A stretch of DNA of 64,000 nucleotides from Euptelea pleiosperma (lineage: Eukaryota; Streptophyta; Magnoliopsida; Ranunculales; Eupteleaceae): assembly GCA_035048495.1 (NCBI GenBank), contig CM068551.1:20152248-20216247 (forward strand), given 5' to 3'. Of the stretch, positions 1 to 11,162 are shown piece after piece (position 1 is the first letter of the stretch; every line of letters begins with the position of its first letter). The translations under genes and the position numbers were made by a program. The notes beneath the pieces are model-generated. The model was not told the origin of the DNA and made no database searches. It saw nothing but the letters and a program-made list of their open reading frames with translations.

Positions 1-1338
1 GCAACGAGGAACCATTTTGGAAGATTGAAAAGATGTCGAATGCATGACCTTATGCGTGAGCTAGCTCTTTCGATATCTGAGAGAGAAAAATTTTGTTTGG
101 TGTATGATGAGCAAGAAGAAAGAGAAGATTGCAGAGCCCGTCGTCTGTCGATGCAGAATAAAAGTGATGCAAATATCCAATTCCGTATGAGCATGTCGCA
201 GCTTCGCTCTTTCTCTGTGTTCATCAAGAACATGATTTCTCCATCTCCTTGGAATGGATTGCCATCGGACTTTAGATTATTGAGGGTCTTGGACTTGGAA
301 GGTGTTCCTATTGAGAGAGTACCAGATGAATTAACTGATTTATTCAAATTACGATATTTGAATTTGAGAGAAACTAGGGTTAAGGAGCTTCCGAAATCCT
401 TGGGGAGGCTCCAAAACCTACTAATCTTGGACCTTGCAGATACAAACGTGGAGGCACTTCCAAGTGGGACAGTAAAGTTGCGAAGCTTGCGCCATTTGAA
501 GGTGTATCGTTCTTTTGGATATGGAGATTTTGATGCTTACAATTTCTATAATGGAGCACAGGTGCCTGTAGTTGTATGCAAGTAAAAAACTTGCAAGTTA
601 TAGAATGTATGGAAGCAACAGGTGACATAATTAAACAACTTGGGAACATGACAGCTCACAAAGATTGGGATTACGAAGGTGAAAGAAGCAGATGGGATAG
701 AGTTGTGCACCTCAATCGGAAAAATGAATCTCCTTCATGAACTTACTGTATAGTCTATGGAGGAGGAATCACTTCGAATGGACACCCTATCGTCTCCTCC
801 ACCCCGTCTTCAAAGGCTCAGTTTAGTTGGGAAATTGGAAAAAGTGCCTTCCTGGTTTTGCATTCTTGAGAACCTCACAGGCTTGTTCTTGCATCGGTCC
901 CGACTAAGAGAAGACCCACTTCCTCACATCCAAGAATTGCCCTGTTTGGGGTATTTTGAGCTAATCAATGCATACGATGGGCAGCAGTTACGCTTCCATG
1001 CAGGATCATTCCCTAAGCTCAAGTGGATGAATTTAAGGAATTTGACACACTTGAATCAGGTAATAATTGAGAAGGAACCAATGCCGAGCATCCAAGAGCT
1101 GTGCCTGATGAAGTGTAAAGAGTTAAAGATGGTACCTAAGGGCATCGAACACCTTACCAACTTGGAACAACTGTACTTGCATGATCCATCAGAGGAACTC
1201 ATAGAGCGGCTGCGTGGAGAAAAAAGTGTAGATCGTCCAAAGGTTCAGCACATCCCCGAGATTGACTACTACTACAAGAAAACAAATGGTGGATGGTTTT
1301 ATGAAAGTTTATCCTCATCCTCTGTGAATACAAGTTGA
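1..1338 (+). pseudogene. RPM1-like NLR, C-terminal part, broken and cut by the window edge
   Basis: Frame 1 is open from the first base and begins inside the ARC2 region: the MHD motif lies in CRMHDLMREL at bases 34-63. It is followed by leucine-rich repeats such as LRVLDLEGVPIERVP and LRYLNLRETRVKELP, typical of RPM1-type coiled-coil NLR immune receptors. The frame stops at 583-585. One base is missing near 583, so homology continues in the next frame (NLQVIECMEATGDIIKQLGN). Two bases are missing near 654, which restores frame 1. A TAG stop at 751-753 then interrupts it, and LRR sequence resumes from 757 to 1338 (LQRLSLVGKLEKVPSWF; PSIQELCLMKCKELKMVPKG). Three lesions in one exon argue for a pseudogene, although a truncated receptor ending at 585 cannot be excluded. 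The NBS half lies outside the window. Confidence 0.88.
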
Positions 1339-1435
1339 GCAAGAGTGTGAATTGGATCGAATAGCATATATTTGAGAAATTGATGAGGTAAGGCGTCTCA
1401 TTTCTTTTTGTAAATCTCTGCGTCTTTCACTTGGA

Positions 1436-1595
1436 TGCAGAGGGTTCTCGTGGCCCTACATAGCTCATTTTTTGGACCCACTAACCGCATGGATGTTTAG
1501 CCCACCCTTTGGTGGATATACATACCAAAAATCAATCTGATATAGATTTTAGCACTTTTTTAGGAGTGATTCTACCCGTCCGATTCAAGCATGAG
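1436..1595. mobile_element. Foldback MITE, left half (GGATGTTTAGCC family)
   Basis: This starts with GATGCAGAGGGTTCTCGTGG and carries the family core CCGCATGGATGTTTAGCCCA, followed by the sub-terminal words 'ccaaaaatcaatctgat' and 'gattttagcactttttta'. The right arm is missing. The complete sister copy is at 6151-6478. Confidence 0.6.
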
Positions 1596-1829
1596 AGGCC
1601 AGTCATTCTTTTTTTTTTTGTCATTATGGATTTTTTATCGAAGACATGCTAAACAATGTAATATTATATCTACATGTATCAAGTATGTATTATGTATTGC
1701 AGTGTTGTGTGCTTGATGAACCTCTGTGGATTAAAATTAGGGATGCCGTCCGATATTCCTCGATTCACCCACAACAAACTGTTAACAGATAAGCATCTCA
1801 TTAAGCAATAAAACATATAATAAACAAAA

Positions 1830-2191
1830 GGGTATTTTAGTAACACTGCCCTGAAATTTGAAAGTAATTTGTAATACCCCCTTATACTTTCAAACTTTAG
1901 GATTACCCCCCTTGACCTAGTTTAATTAACAGTAGTTGACTTTTGTTAAAACGGACTTGAATCACTCCTCATTAGCATTGTAATTGCAATATTATGGTCC
2001 TTTCATAGGTGCATTAACAGGTGCATGATGCATGTAGCATTTTAATGTTAGTCAAATGATGGTTAAACTAGGTCAAGGATCTTTATCAAAAAAAAAAAAA
2101 CCTAGGTCAAGGGGGGTAATTCTAAATTTTGAAAGTATAAGGGGTATTACAAGTTACTTCCAAATTTTAGGGGTGTGTTACTAAAATACCC
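1830..2191. mobile_element. Foldback MITE with 9-bp target duplication
   Basis: Both ends read inward as GGGTATTTTAGTAACAC-like sequence. The arms share the words 'aatacccccttatactttcaaa' (left) and its reverse complement (right). The direct repeat TAAACAAAA flanks the element at 1821-1829 and 2192-2200. The length is 362 bp with no coding capacity. A 9-bp duplication is typical of Mutator-type insertion. Confidence 0.8.
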
Positions 2192-2214
2192 TAAACAAAA
2201 TGAACCAAAGGAAA

Positions 2215-2560
2215 ATCAGACTTACATGGTTCGTCGTCGGTGTCGTCGGTCTCTTGCCGGTGACTACATCCACGGGTAGCCAATTATCGACTGGGAATCA
2301 CTTGGGAACTAAAATTAATAGAGTAGAGTAACATCTCTCTCTCTCTCTTACATAAGTTCTCTAACTACAACATACAAAGTCCCTCTCGTCTCATATGCAA
2401 AATTTCTCTCTCTTCAAGTTTCTTCTTCTCTTTTCCCCTCAAGTGTTTCCTTGCTATTTATAGGCCCTCTCCCTTGACACGTCACAAGGGGAGATGGTTT
2501 CTCCTTGCTCGCACATAACTGTGGAGTGACGTGAGAAGAAAGCTATCAGGCGCATGCTTT
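2215..2560 (-). mobile_element. LTR-like promoter fragment, tentative
   Basis: On the minus strand a CTATAAATAG TATA-like box (about 2455-2464) is followed by a CT/GA-rich leader containing a short (CT)n run at 2333-2348. This resembles the U3-R part of a plant LTR. No TG..CA ends or target duplication were found, so it could instead be an orphan promoter. The rest of 2200-3170 shows no gene. Confidence 0.25.
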
Positions 2561-3179
2561 TAGATATGATCCAGTGTTTCGTAGGTCCAATAATCCGGTG
2601 TGGTGCAATATATAGGTGCCCATGCATGATGCATCAGTATTTTACCATTTAGAAATTAGGTCTAGATTGGGTCGAATTTTTAAACGTCTCGAACATTTTC
2701 CTTACCGTATTTTTTGTCGTATGCCAAATTGCTAACTAGGGGCCTGCTATTTAGATTGGTTCTAGATCAACCTCAATCCAATCCTAACTGATCCATTGAC
2801 AGTCCTTATATTGAAAATCATCCTGATTGGTGATTTCTAGCTGTTGGATTCAAACAGTTTTTTTTTATCATGAGCTTCATGAAGAGGCCTGTCGAGGGGT
2901 TCCATGCCTATGATGAAAAATTGTTCGAATTGCACGGCTAGAAATTACCAACCAAACTGAGTTTTGGTTTGTAAGTCTATCAAGAGGTCGACGAAGTATT
3001 CAAGGAATCAGTAGGCGGTAAAATGTGTGACACGTGGCATTTGTGGGATATCTGTATCAAACTTTTGATACAGAATTTTGTAACAATTTGTTTCTATTCA
3101 AATTGTTTGAATTTTACCAGTAAAAAAAAAATTAATTGTGTTTGAATTTTGATCTGTAACCAATAAAATTTGCTGTCCT

Positions 3180-3605
3180 AGGGACTTCAAAATCCCATGT
3201 GGAACACTCCTTGGGCCCACTTATCCAATGGATGTTTGGTTCCCACCTCTTGGTGGACCTACACTCCAAAAATCAGCTTGATAGGTGATTTCTAACTGTT
3301 AGATTTGAGCACTACCCAAATGAAAACACTCAAACAGCTAAAAATCACTCCATTAAAATGATAACCAATCAAGCTATATTTTGGTGTGTAGGTCAACTAA
3401 GAGGTGAGCCAAACATCCATGCTTCAGTGGTGGTATAATGAGGCTGTGGGGGGGTTGTACCCACAGATCTGGGATCAAGTCTTTGGGAGGTAATTAAGTT
3501 CTTACCTTAGGGGGGTTTAGGGGTTAGGGATGAATAATAAATGTTTATACCTATAAAAAAAAAGGGGGTGTGCTATAAGGCCACAAGAGTCCTCTGCATC
3601 TAGGG
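3180..3605. mobile_element. Foldback MITE interrupted by a SINE-like insertion
   Basis: The left arm carries 'tccaatggatgtttgg' and 'ggtggacctac'. The right arm carries 'ggtgtgtaggtcaac' and 'ccaaacatccatgc', then resumes at about 3570 with GGCCACAAGAGTCCTCTGC, the family right end. A separate unit of about 135 bp lies between (next entry). Confidence 0.55.
3430..3562 (+). mobile_element. Candidate tRNA-derived SINE inside a MITE
   Basis: The unit begins GTGGTATAATGAGG (A-box-like) and continues through GATCTGGGATCAAGTC (B-box-like, compare GGTTCGANTCC) to an A-rich tail at 3555-3563. Box spacing of about 35-40 bp fits a polymerase III promoter. It interrupts a foldback element. No convincing target duplication was found. 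The following 3606-3924 has no recognisable feature. Confidence 0.4.
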
Positions 3606-3924
3606 CAGTTGGTAGTCGGTCGAGGAGGGGAGTTTTAATGATGTTGACCAACAGTCAAGGGAGGTACTACTAATTCACCTATTTTCAAGGGGTTGTACTT
3701 AAATGCCACCATTATTACCATTAGAATTACTATTATTATTGTTAAAATACAAGAAGAAGTAGCACATATACCATGGAGAACCATAGGGGATAGAGAGTCA
3801 TAACTCAATATAAGGCATCAAAATTAAAATTCACTAGCATTCCCTTACAAACACAACTGAAAATTAAAAAACGTAATACATATGTAAAATAACGACACAA
3901 AGATTAAGAGATAAACACGTAAGT

Positions 3925-5908
3925 TTATGGAAATTTATTAACCAATCCAAGAACAGTAACCTCTGCTTCAATGATGCAAGTATCTTTCATGAAGAAATTC
4001 TTTTGTTGGTCTTTGAGATCGTTAAGTTTCATGAACATCTGCCAACCACATGTGTCGCTCGAAGCACTAAACCAATATTTAGCTGCAAGATCAATGCCAA
4101 TCTAATGAGAATAGAGCAAATAGATTTTTAACATACAAAAGAAAGCCCACAAGATATTGATTGATCACAGATCAGACTACCATGCATGTCCATTTCATAG
4201 AGAGAACCAGGGCACAAGTTAAAACTTTACATTGACGCTCGATGTGTTTGCCGAGGAGTTGATCCCTTACGCGTAACCTGAAGTCTGCATATACTTTCTG
4301 GCTAGAAGTAGGGGTGTCCGAATCAGCCCAATGTAAATACAGAGAAAGGTCATTGTACTTTCCCAGTGATCCCTCAGGACACAGCTCGAGCTTCCTAAAA
4401 TGAAACCAGAAAACCAAAAGAAATTTACGAGTACTGGAGCAATGATAATATGAACAGGAGAGATTAGAGTGAAGTATTGAATTCTTGAATGTCAAATTTT
4501 ATATACCATTTGTGATCTCCGGCGGTGAACGCATTCGTGAAATAATACCAATTCTCCTTTAACTTGGAAAACTTTTCAATCTTCACTGCATATTTACAAC
4601 TATGAGCTCCCTTTACCATCGACAAACACTCACCATTCCCTGCACTTCTTTCTTTACAAATAAAGACCTCCGCCCCAAACACGCAAGAATCATTGACAAG
4701 GTATCCGTTAGAAGGATCATTAAAAGTTGAAAGGGGTATGAGCTGAGAGAAGCCCCACTTAGTCTTCAGTCCATGAAAGCGTCTACTTCTCCATACCGTA
4801 TCTGGGGCATTGAACAATATAAGTTTACTGACAGATGAACTTTCAAATCCAGATGGAGAACCATTGACGCAACCCAATGTTTTCAATTTTTTTTGGGATT
4901 TTCAACATGTTCAACTCTCTATTCATCGTACAAACCCAATAAAATAATCAAACAAAGACTACGACAAAAGATTGGAACCAAGTCAGTAGGTTGAAAAAGA
5001 GGATACCTTCAAACATCAAGTACTTGTCCCACGTATGATCAAACAAAAAGAACCTGAAAACCACATTAACCTCCCAACCAATAGGTAGAGAAGATGTCTC
5101 CGCCATTATCAAATAGAGAGAAATATGATCTTTCCCATATTTGGTTTTGTCTCCCTCGGGGTAGAGTGACAGTTTCCTGCATGCACATATATAATAATCA
5201 AATACAGCTTGTAGAAAACTTGAAAATTTCCTATAAGGGAATTGGGCTGGTTCTAAGTTCTATACTCCTGTCCTAGAAAAAGGAAAAATTAAATACCATT
5301 TGTAGCCTCCAGCATAAAAAACACCCGAGTTGTATCTTTTTATCGCATTCTCCGAAAGTAATGAAAATGATTGAATTTTGAAGGTGTAATGAGTAGGTGG
5401 ATCTTCTCTAATTGATCTTATAACTCCTGCAAAATATGATTAGATAAAGTTATTAGGGAATACATTGTAATAAGGTGTGAGATGCATCATATCATTATTG
5501 GTGCATCTCATCACATGCATCAAAATATGATTCTATCTTTCACTGTATCCAGTTCATTCAAGCAATAAAAATAGGGTCTCCCAACGTCTAGATTCCCAAG
5601 AGTGAGAAAGTAGGAGTGGGAGTATGATATTGTCCACACACACACAACCAAAAAAAAAAAAAACCCTCGATCATATTGTTAGGATTGCCTGATAACTTAG
5701 AAAGGCAGAATGCGAACTATGAGAACTGAGCTAACTTTGCTTTTGATCATCACCAACGTTTTGAAGAAGAAGAAGAAAAAAAAGAAAAAGAAAGAAATAA
5801 ACAGATCGGAAAACGAAAGAGAATCAATGTAGAACTAATAGGTCGAGCATATATACCAACTGGGTCATTTATAACAGGCAGCGGAGAGTAAGCCTTCTCC
5901 TCTTCCAT
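3925..5908 (-). CDS. MATH gene A: two-MATH-domain TRAF-like protein, 322 aa, intact
   Basis: There are six exons on the minus strand: 5857-5908, 5297-5426, 5007-5176, 4507-4801, 4231-4394 and 3925-4082. All junctions are GT-AG and the exons sum to 969 nt, giving 322 residues. The protein starts MEEEKAYSPLPVINDPVG. MATH domain 1 spans about residues 28-166 (THYTFKIQSFSLL, AGGYKW, KDHISLYLIMAE, RRFHGLKTKWGF, CVFGAEVF). MATH domain 2 spans about 187-320 (KIEKFSKL, GDHKW, VYADFRLRVRDQ, FFMKDTCIIEAEV). There is no catalytic domain, signal peptide or membrane segment. MATH domains bind partner peptides, so an adaptor role is inferred; the nearest known plant group is the TRAF-like family that includes RTM3 and the Arabidopsis At5g26260-26320 cluster. 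It differs most from its paralogues (DTVWRSRRFHG for DIDGRVKRFHG). Confidence 0.92.
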
Positions 5909-5949
5909 ATCGAGCTTTCTCCTAGAATTGTACTTCTTTCATCTCACAA

Positions 5950-5964
5950 GGCTTATATATACTA
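5950..5964 (-). promoter_or_regulatory. TATA box of MATH gene A
   Basis: On the minus strand, TATATATAAGCC lies about 45-55 bp upstream of the ATG at 5908. Its place and context match the TTATTTATAAG box before gene B. Confidence 0.5.
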
Positions 5965-6150
5965 TTTTCAGTGTTTTGAGTCTTCCGTCTAAACTTTTTT
6001 GCTCTTACCTGGAAGGAACTTCGAACCTTCCGTGCAATAATAGTTACTAATCTCTTTGTATTTCCAAATACGTGGATTTTGCTTAAAAATAGTAATGGGA
6101 GACAAAACCAGAGGAAAGAGGAAGAAAGTAGAAACAGGGGAGAAGTTTTA

Positions 6151-6478
6151 GATGCAGAGGACTTTGAATGCAGCCGATACAGAGTGTATTTTTTTTGGGC
6201 CCATTAACAGCATGGATGTTTAGCGGCCCACCCCCCTTGTGGATATACAGAACAAGAATCAGCCTGATTGGTTATCTCTAGCTATAGATTTTAGCACTTT
6301 TTAGAATTGATTCTAACAGTTGGATTCAATCATATTTTTTTGGGTCCTTAATCCAATGGCTATAAATCATCAATCAAGCTGATTTTTAGTGTGTATATCC
6401 ACCAATGGGTGGGCTCAATATTCATATGGTTAGTGGGCCCAAAAAATGAGTAACATAGGGCCACGAGAGTCCTGCATC
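6151..6478. mobile_element. Complete foldback MITE, GATGCAGAGG-ended type
   Basis: The left end is GATGCAGAGGACTTTG and the right end is GAGTCCTGCATC in inverse orientation. The arms fold through 'ggatgtttagc..gtggatatac' and 'gtatatccac..gggctc'. It lies about 240 bp upstream of gene A and is the reference copy for the family at 1436, 19535, 28085 and 53540. Confidence 0.7.
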
Positions 6479-6835
6479 GATAGCATGGGGAGACCTCTAC
6501 ATCTTAAAGTTTTCCTTTTTGGTGACAGAGAGCAGGAGCAAAAATAAATTTCGTCCTTTTTTCCTTTGCAAGGGAAGTTTCTTTTATGACTTGAGATAGA
6601 AATAGGGGAAAATTAGAAGTTTCTTTTTTGATTGAGATAGAACATAGGGGAAAATTTTGACTCGCGAGTTACTTGACCAAGGGTTTAATGTGAGGCTTCC
6701 CTGATCTGATAGGATTGTTTCCAAAAGTGCTATGGGCCCACTTCCCACGGATTGATTGATGATCCTGGTGATAACCTTGGCGTAAAGTATTGAGGCAAAA
6801 TTTCACGTAAATTGGTGCTTTGGTATTTTAGTTTA

Positions 6836-7603
6836 GGGAATTTTTGACATACCCCCCATGTTATCTTTAAAATTTGACATACACCCCCCCCCCCCCCCCC
6901 CCCCCCCCCCCCACGATTTGAAAAAGCTGACATACCCCCCTATGACTCAGTCCACTCTCATTCGACCAGTGTTGACTCGAGTTGACTACCAAATTTTGTA
7001 CTAAAGGACGAAAGTGCCCTTCTCTTCGACTTTAGAACTAGAGTTTGGGTTTAGGCCAAAACCCAAACCCCAAATCAAACATGAAAAGAGGAGATTAGAA
7101 GAAAAAAAATTAAAATCCATGTAGGTAAACTTGAGATTTTTTTGATGAATTAAACGAATATTGAGAAGAAACCCCCTCCCCCCCCCCCAAACAAAATAGA
7201 TAAAACTCATGAAGGATTATTTTAAAATTAAGAGAACCCATCTTTCCAAAATCCATGTCTCAAAAGCTTAAAATATAAATTGCTGTCTTGCTTTTCATTT
7301 ATGTTAATGAAAATTTTAAAACTAAAATTTTATACTATTTTTTTTTTGTAACCTTGGGCTTTAAATTATTGCCAGAGTGGTGGCCGGCTGACCATGAGAC
7401 TCCGGTGGGATGGTCGCCGGTGTTGGGCGGCCAACCCATTGGAATCCCTTGGCTGGCCGTCCACCATAGCCATTTGTGGGGTTTGGGTTTTTTCTCAAAC
7501 GCTTGTGTCAAAGGTTGAGGACAGGGGCATTTTTGCCATTTAATGAAAATTTTGGTAGTCAACTCGGGTCAACACTGGTCAAATGACCGTGGACCGAATC
7601 ATA

Positions 7604-7634
<31 letters not shown>

Positions 7635-7640
7635 TTTGAT
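6836..7640. mobile_element. 805-bp inverted-repeat DNA element, copy 1, with long C and G runs
   Basis: The long arms share 'gaccagtgttgactcgagttgacta' at the left and 'gtagtcaactcgggtcaacactggtc' at the right. The interior includes 'gtggtggccggctgaccatgagac'. Two further copies occur at 26104-26869 and 57477-58238. A run of 29 C occupies 6884-6912 and a run of 30 G occupies 7604-7633, where the second copy has only short runs. No transposase is present. ORFs over this element are artefacts of the homopolymers. Confidence 0.7.
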
Positions 7641-8284
7641 GAGAAAATATATGATACAACCCCCTGTATTTATATAATATTGCGTACCCTTGAGTCCTTG
7701 ACAAGGGTACGGATTAGTCGCCGTTTTTTTTCTTCTCTAAAACGGATTAAAACACATATTCTTAATTTTTTCAATAATACTTCAAATTCGACACATATGG
7801 GAAAATGTCCATTAACAGATTCTTAGAGATCAATGACCCGACTTTCTTTTATCTGGCCAATCTCCAATCTTAGTTGAAAATCAACCTGACTTGTGATTTT
7901 TAGCCATTGGATCTTTGTACCACCCCAAAATAAGGATTTTATCCCATGGGTGAAAATCAACCCATGAAAAAGACTAAAATCTGATGGATAGATGATGATT
8001 TTTAACCCATGCATTACCGATTTTTAATTATAGTTGAATTGTTTAGTAAAGAAAACCAAATTTCCTGAGGAGTCGCAATTGCCTGTGGGGCTGTGTGGCG
8101 CATGAATAAAGCTAGTGACTGTATCAAATCCCAAGGCACGCTTTCAACAAATTACAGTTTTTAGTTCAATTTCTGTGACTTTTCAAGTCACTGAAACTCA
8201 AGGACTTTCATCTCCCCTCTCAAAAATATTCTTAAAACACTGGGCACCACATTGATTTTAGTCTTTCTATTCTGTTTTGTTTTT

Positions 8285-8457
8285 AACTAGTCGGTGGCTT
8301 GTTCCCACAACACTCCCCGACAAAGCATTTTCCAAAATCGGGTATGAGTGGCTGAGATCCACCATCCAGTTGGGGGATATAATCTCGACCATTCTTTATT
8401 GAAACCTAGATTAGGGGGTATAAGTGGGGAGACAACCATTGTCACTTGTTATATAGA
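8285..8457 (+). mobile_element. CTAGT-type short interspersed element
   Basis: The unit runs from ACTAGTCGGTGGCTTGTTCC through 'cccgacaaagcattt', 'gagtggctgagatccaccat' and 'gggggatataatctcgacc' to 'acttgttatatagata'. Related copies lie at 41395, 44370, 56095, 56255 and 56905. The ends could be Helitron-like, but no terminal hairpin was confirmed. Confidence 0.5.
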
Positions 8458-8459
8458 TA

Positions 8460-8705
8460 GGGTCGGGCTCCAGTTACCGCCCTAAAATGATAGGCTCCGG
8501 TTACTGCTTGATTAGTGATTTCTAGGCGTTTGATCTTTGTACCTCAAATACGGCTTAAATTCCCAGTCTAATCAGGCTGATTTTTGTTTGTAGGTCCTGG
8601 CCAAACATCCATACGGTCAGAGTCCTCTAAGAGTGTGCCACGTGGCTCATATTGTGTCCTGTAACTGGAGGCTGTCATTTTAGGGCGGTAACTAGAGCCC
8701 GACCC
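8460..8705. mobile_element. Foldback MITE with perfect 9-bp target duplication
   Basis: The left end is GGGTCGGGCTCCAGTTACCG and the right end is its near-perfect inverse (about 30 bp). The direct repeat ATATAGATA flanks it at 8451-8459 and 8706-8714. The interior carries the words 'gatttttgtttgtaggtcc' and 'ggccaaacatccatacggtc', so it belongs to the wider GGATGTTTGGCC family with new ends. It sits in the tail of the CTAGT element. The following 8715-9160 shows nothing recognisable. Confidence 0.82.
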
Positions 8706-9164
8706 ATATAGATATTATGTGGCTTACATAGAGACACTCAAAAAACCAAAGCACACAAAACTGGGCGCCATCTTAAATTCCTTGTCCATACCCTTTTCTT
8801 TTTTGTTTTATTATTGGCTGAAACTATGGATGTCAATGGGTAATCAAATTAATGTAATTAATGTCCAGCCTCGGTACTCCTTTGTTACTAATTATAAACC
8901 AATTCACAGATTTTATGTTATGATCTATTCTACTACTAATGGACGAAGGCCCTTCTTACATGTCTAACGCAATCCTCAATATTTCCACAAATGTTATTTG
9001 TTTGCTTCTTTTATTTATTTATTTTTTTTGACTTTTAGGGGCATTTTGGTCATCTCAACTCACTGAAATGTATTAAATGCGTTCACATGAACTCCTTCAA
9101 GGAGTAAACATTTGATGGCGGATGGCCATCATCATCGTTAATGAAGGACCACAACCTCAGTAAG

Positions 9165-9432
9165 AGCCACGTGACACACTATTAAAGGCTATTGACCGTA
9201 TAGATGTTTGGTCAATCCCTAAGTAGACTTAATGCAACAAAAATCAGCCTGATTAGTTCTAACCTTTGGATCATAATGCTCAAAATCCATGGTTAAAAAT
9301 AAAACATGAAAAATACTCTAATCCAATAGATAGAAATTATTTATCAAGATGACTTTTAGTGTGCAGGTCCACGTTCGGACAATAACATCCATATATACGG
9401 TCAGTGGTCTCTAAGAGTTTGCCATGTGGCAC
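9165..9432. mobile_element. Foldback MITE, CCACGTGG-ended type
   Basis: It starts GAGCCACGTGACACACTATT and carries 'gaccgtatagatgtttggtc'. It ends 'ggtcagtggtctctaagag' followed by TTTGCCATGTGGC. The arms are imperfect inverse copies. Confidence 0.6.
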
Positions 9433-9779
9433 CAATTATAAGTAAAAATTCAATGTTTGAAAGAAAAAAGATTTAATTAAAAGTTCCCCTACTTACCCCA
9501 TTATGAAAAGAGGAATGATCACATGGTCTAAAGTTCATGGTCGTGCATGTTAGTGTCCTCTTGTCATTGCCAAAAAATGTACCTCGAGTTGTGTAAATAA
9601 TAATGCTCAAATTCCATAATTAAAAATCAACTCACGAAAACGACTCCAATCGAATGCTTAGACATCACTATTTAGGTTGACTATTTGCATGCAAGTCCAC
9701 CTAAGAATAACGTAATTCCCAAATATTTCCGATAGGCCGGATAATGTCACAGGAGTAGAACTTTGTTGACCGACCACAA

Positions 9780-10095
9780 AGTGAGCCATGTGGCATATTC
9801 TTAGAGATTGTTTACTGTATGGATGTTTGGCCCAACCCTAGATTGACATACAAACCAAAATTTAGCTTGATTAGTGATTTCTAAACGTTGGATTTTTAGC
9901 CTGATTAGTGATTTCATGGGTTGATTTTTAACGTGTAGGTGTAATTTGAGAAAAATATGGACACTGTTATTTGGTGTACACAGATCCAAAGGTTTGAAAT
10001 CACTCATCAGGCTGATTTTTGGTTTGTACGCTAGGGATTGGCCAAACATTCATACGGTCAGCAGAATTCTATATCACACGTTATGGCTCATCAAA
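9780..10095. mobile_element. Foldback MITE, CCACGTGG-ended type, internally rearranged
   Basis: The left end is GAGCCATGTGGCATATTC and the right end is decayed (CACACGTTATGGCTC). The central words 'gcctgattagtgattt' and 'cactcatcaggctgattt' are present in both orientations. The interval 10096-10267 has no clear feature. Confidence 0.55.
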
Positions 10096-10267
10096 GAAAC
10101 AATCCGAAAAGCTCAACCAACTATGAAAAATGTTGATATTTGTATCAGGAGGATATCCTCCCTAGGGCCCAAACCGTTATGTGGATCACGTGGACAATGG
10201 ACATCAAGATTTTGAACCTGAGGAGGACGTCCCCCTGAGTTGGGCAGCAACACTTATCGTTCTTTTA

Positions 10268-10410
10268 ACCATGGTTTAAAAAACGGCGTTATAACGAAAA
10301 TAAGGACAGTTATAACGGATTCAGACTTCCTCCGTTACGTTATGTACCGTTTTAACACTCAGAAAATAATGGCCATTGTTTAGTGAGAAAATTTTTGAAA
10401 AAAAAAGCCC
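10268..10410. mobile_element. Fragment of the AACGG-filled foldback family
   Basis: It begins CCATGGTTTAAAAAACGGCG and is full of TTATAACGG words ('cagttataacggattc', 'cgttacgttatgtaccg'). The other end is not recognisable. Confidence 0.55.
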
Positions 10411-10608
10411 GTTATTTCTATTATTTTCCATTATAAATTTTATTGAAAATTAGAAAATCAAATTTAAATTTTAGCTCCATTTTTTTAGTTATTTCTGTTA
10501 TTTTCCTTTTTTGCCCGTGATTACGGCCAGTTAAAATGGAAAGAACGGTGACGCCCAAAGTCAGTTATACCGTTGTATGTACCTCTCCAAAGGTTGAGAT
10601 CTTTGAAC

Positions 10609-10948
10609 CAAGGTTTAAAGGAGACTGTTATAACGGTATAACGGACTGGGGACGTTACCGTTTTTTCCATTAAAACAGAAAAAAAAAATGCTCAGGGGAA
10701 AAAATGGAAAACGGAAAAATGGAGTTGAAATTTAAATTTTCAAAAAAGGGATATAATGGAAAAATAACCAAAAAAAAATGTAAAAAACGGCGTTTTTTCA
10801 CAAAATTTTCCAAAAAATAATGGTAGATATTTTCGTTATAACGGCCGTTATTTTTTGGGCGTTTTAACGGTCCATAACATAACGGGGGAGGTCCGAATCC
10901 GTAATAACGGCCGTTATTTTTGTTATAAGGGCCGTTTTTGAAACCTTG
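10609..10948. mobile_element. AACGG-filled foldback element, complete, 8-bp target duplication
   Basis: The ends are CAAGGTTTAAAGG (left) and the inverse of TTTGAAACCTTG (right). The direct repeat CTTTGAAC flanks it at 10601-10608 and 10949-10956. The 340-bp interior is dominated by TTATAACGG/CCGTTATAA words and A- or T-rich linkers. It has no coding potential. Confidence 0.82.
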
Positions 10949-11162
10949 CTTTGAACAATCTGATTTTATCAAAGTCCATATGACAAATAAAAATGTAGTC
11001 CACTGATTCAAGGGTTCGCAAGTATCAAATACACAACAGAGAGATATTGGATTGATAATCATAAGTTAATATAACGAATCGAAAATAAAACTTAATTATC
11101 ATTCACCTATCATATGAACTGAAAATTAAAACACCAAGATAAAGTGATAAACAAGCTCAAGT

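Noticed and set aside
3430..3562. A functional tRNA gene
   Set aside because: The A- and B-box-like words are imperfect, there is no cloverleaf, and an A-rich tail follows, which fits a SINE better.
6730..6933. Glycine-run open frame
   Set aside because: It is caused by the 29-base C run in an inverted-repeat element.
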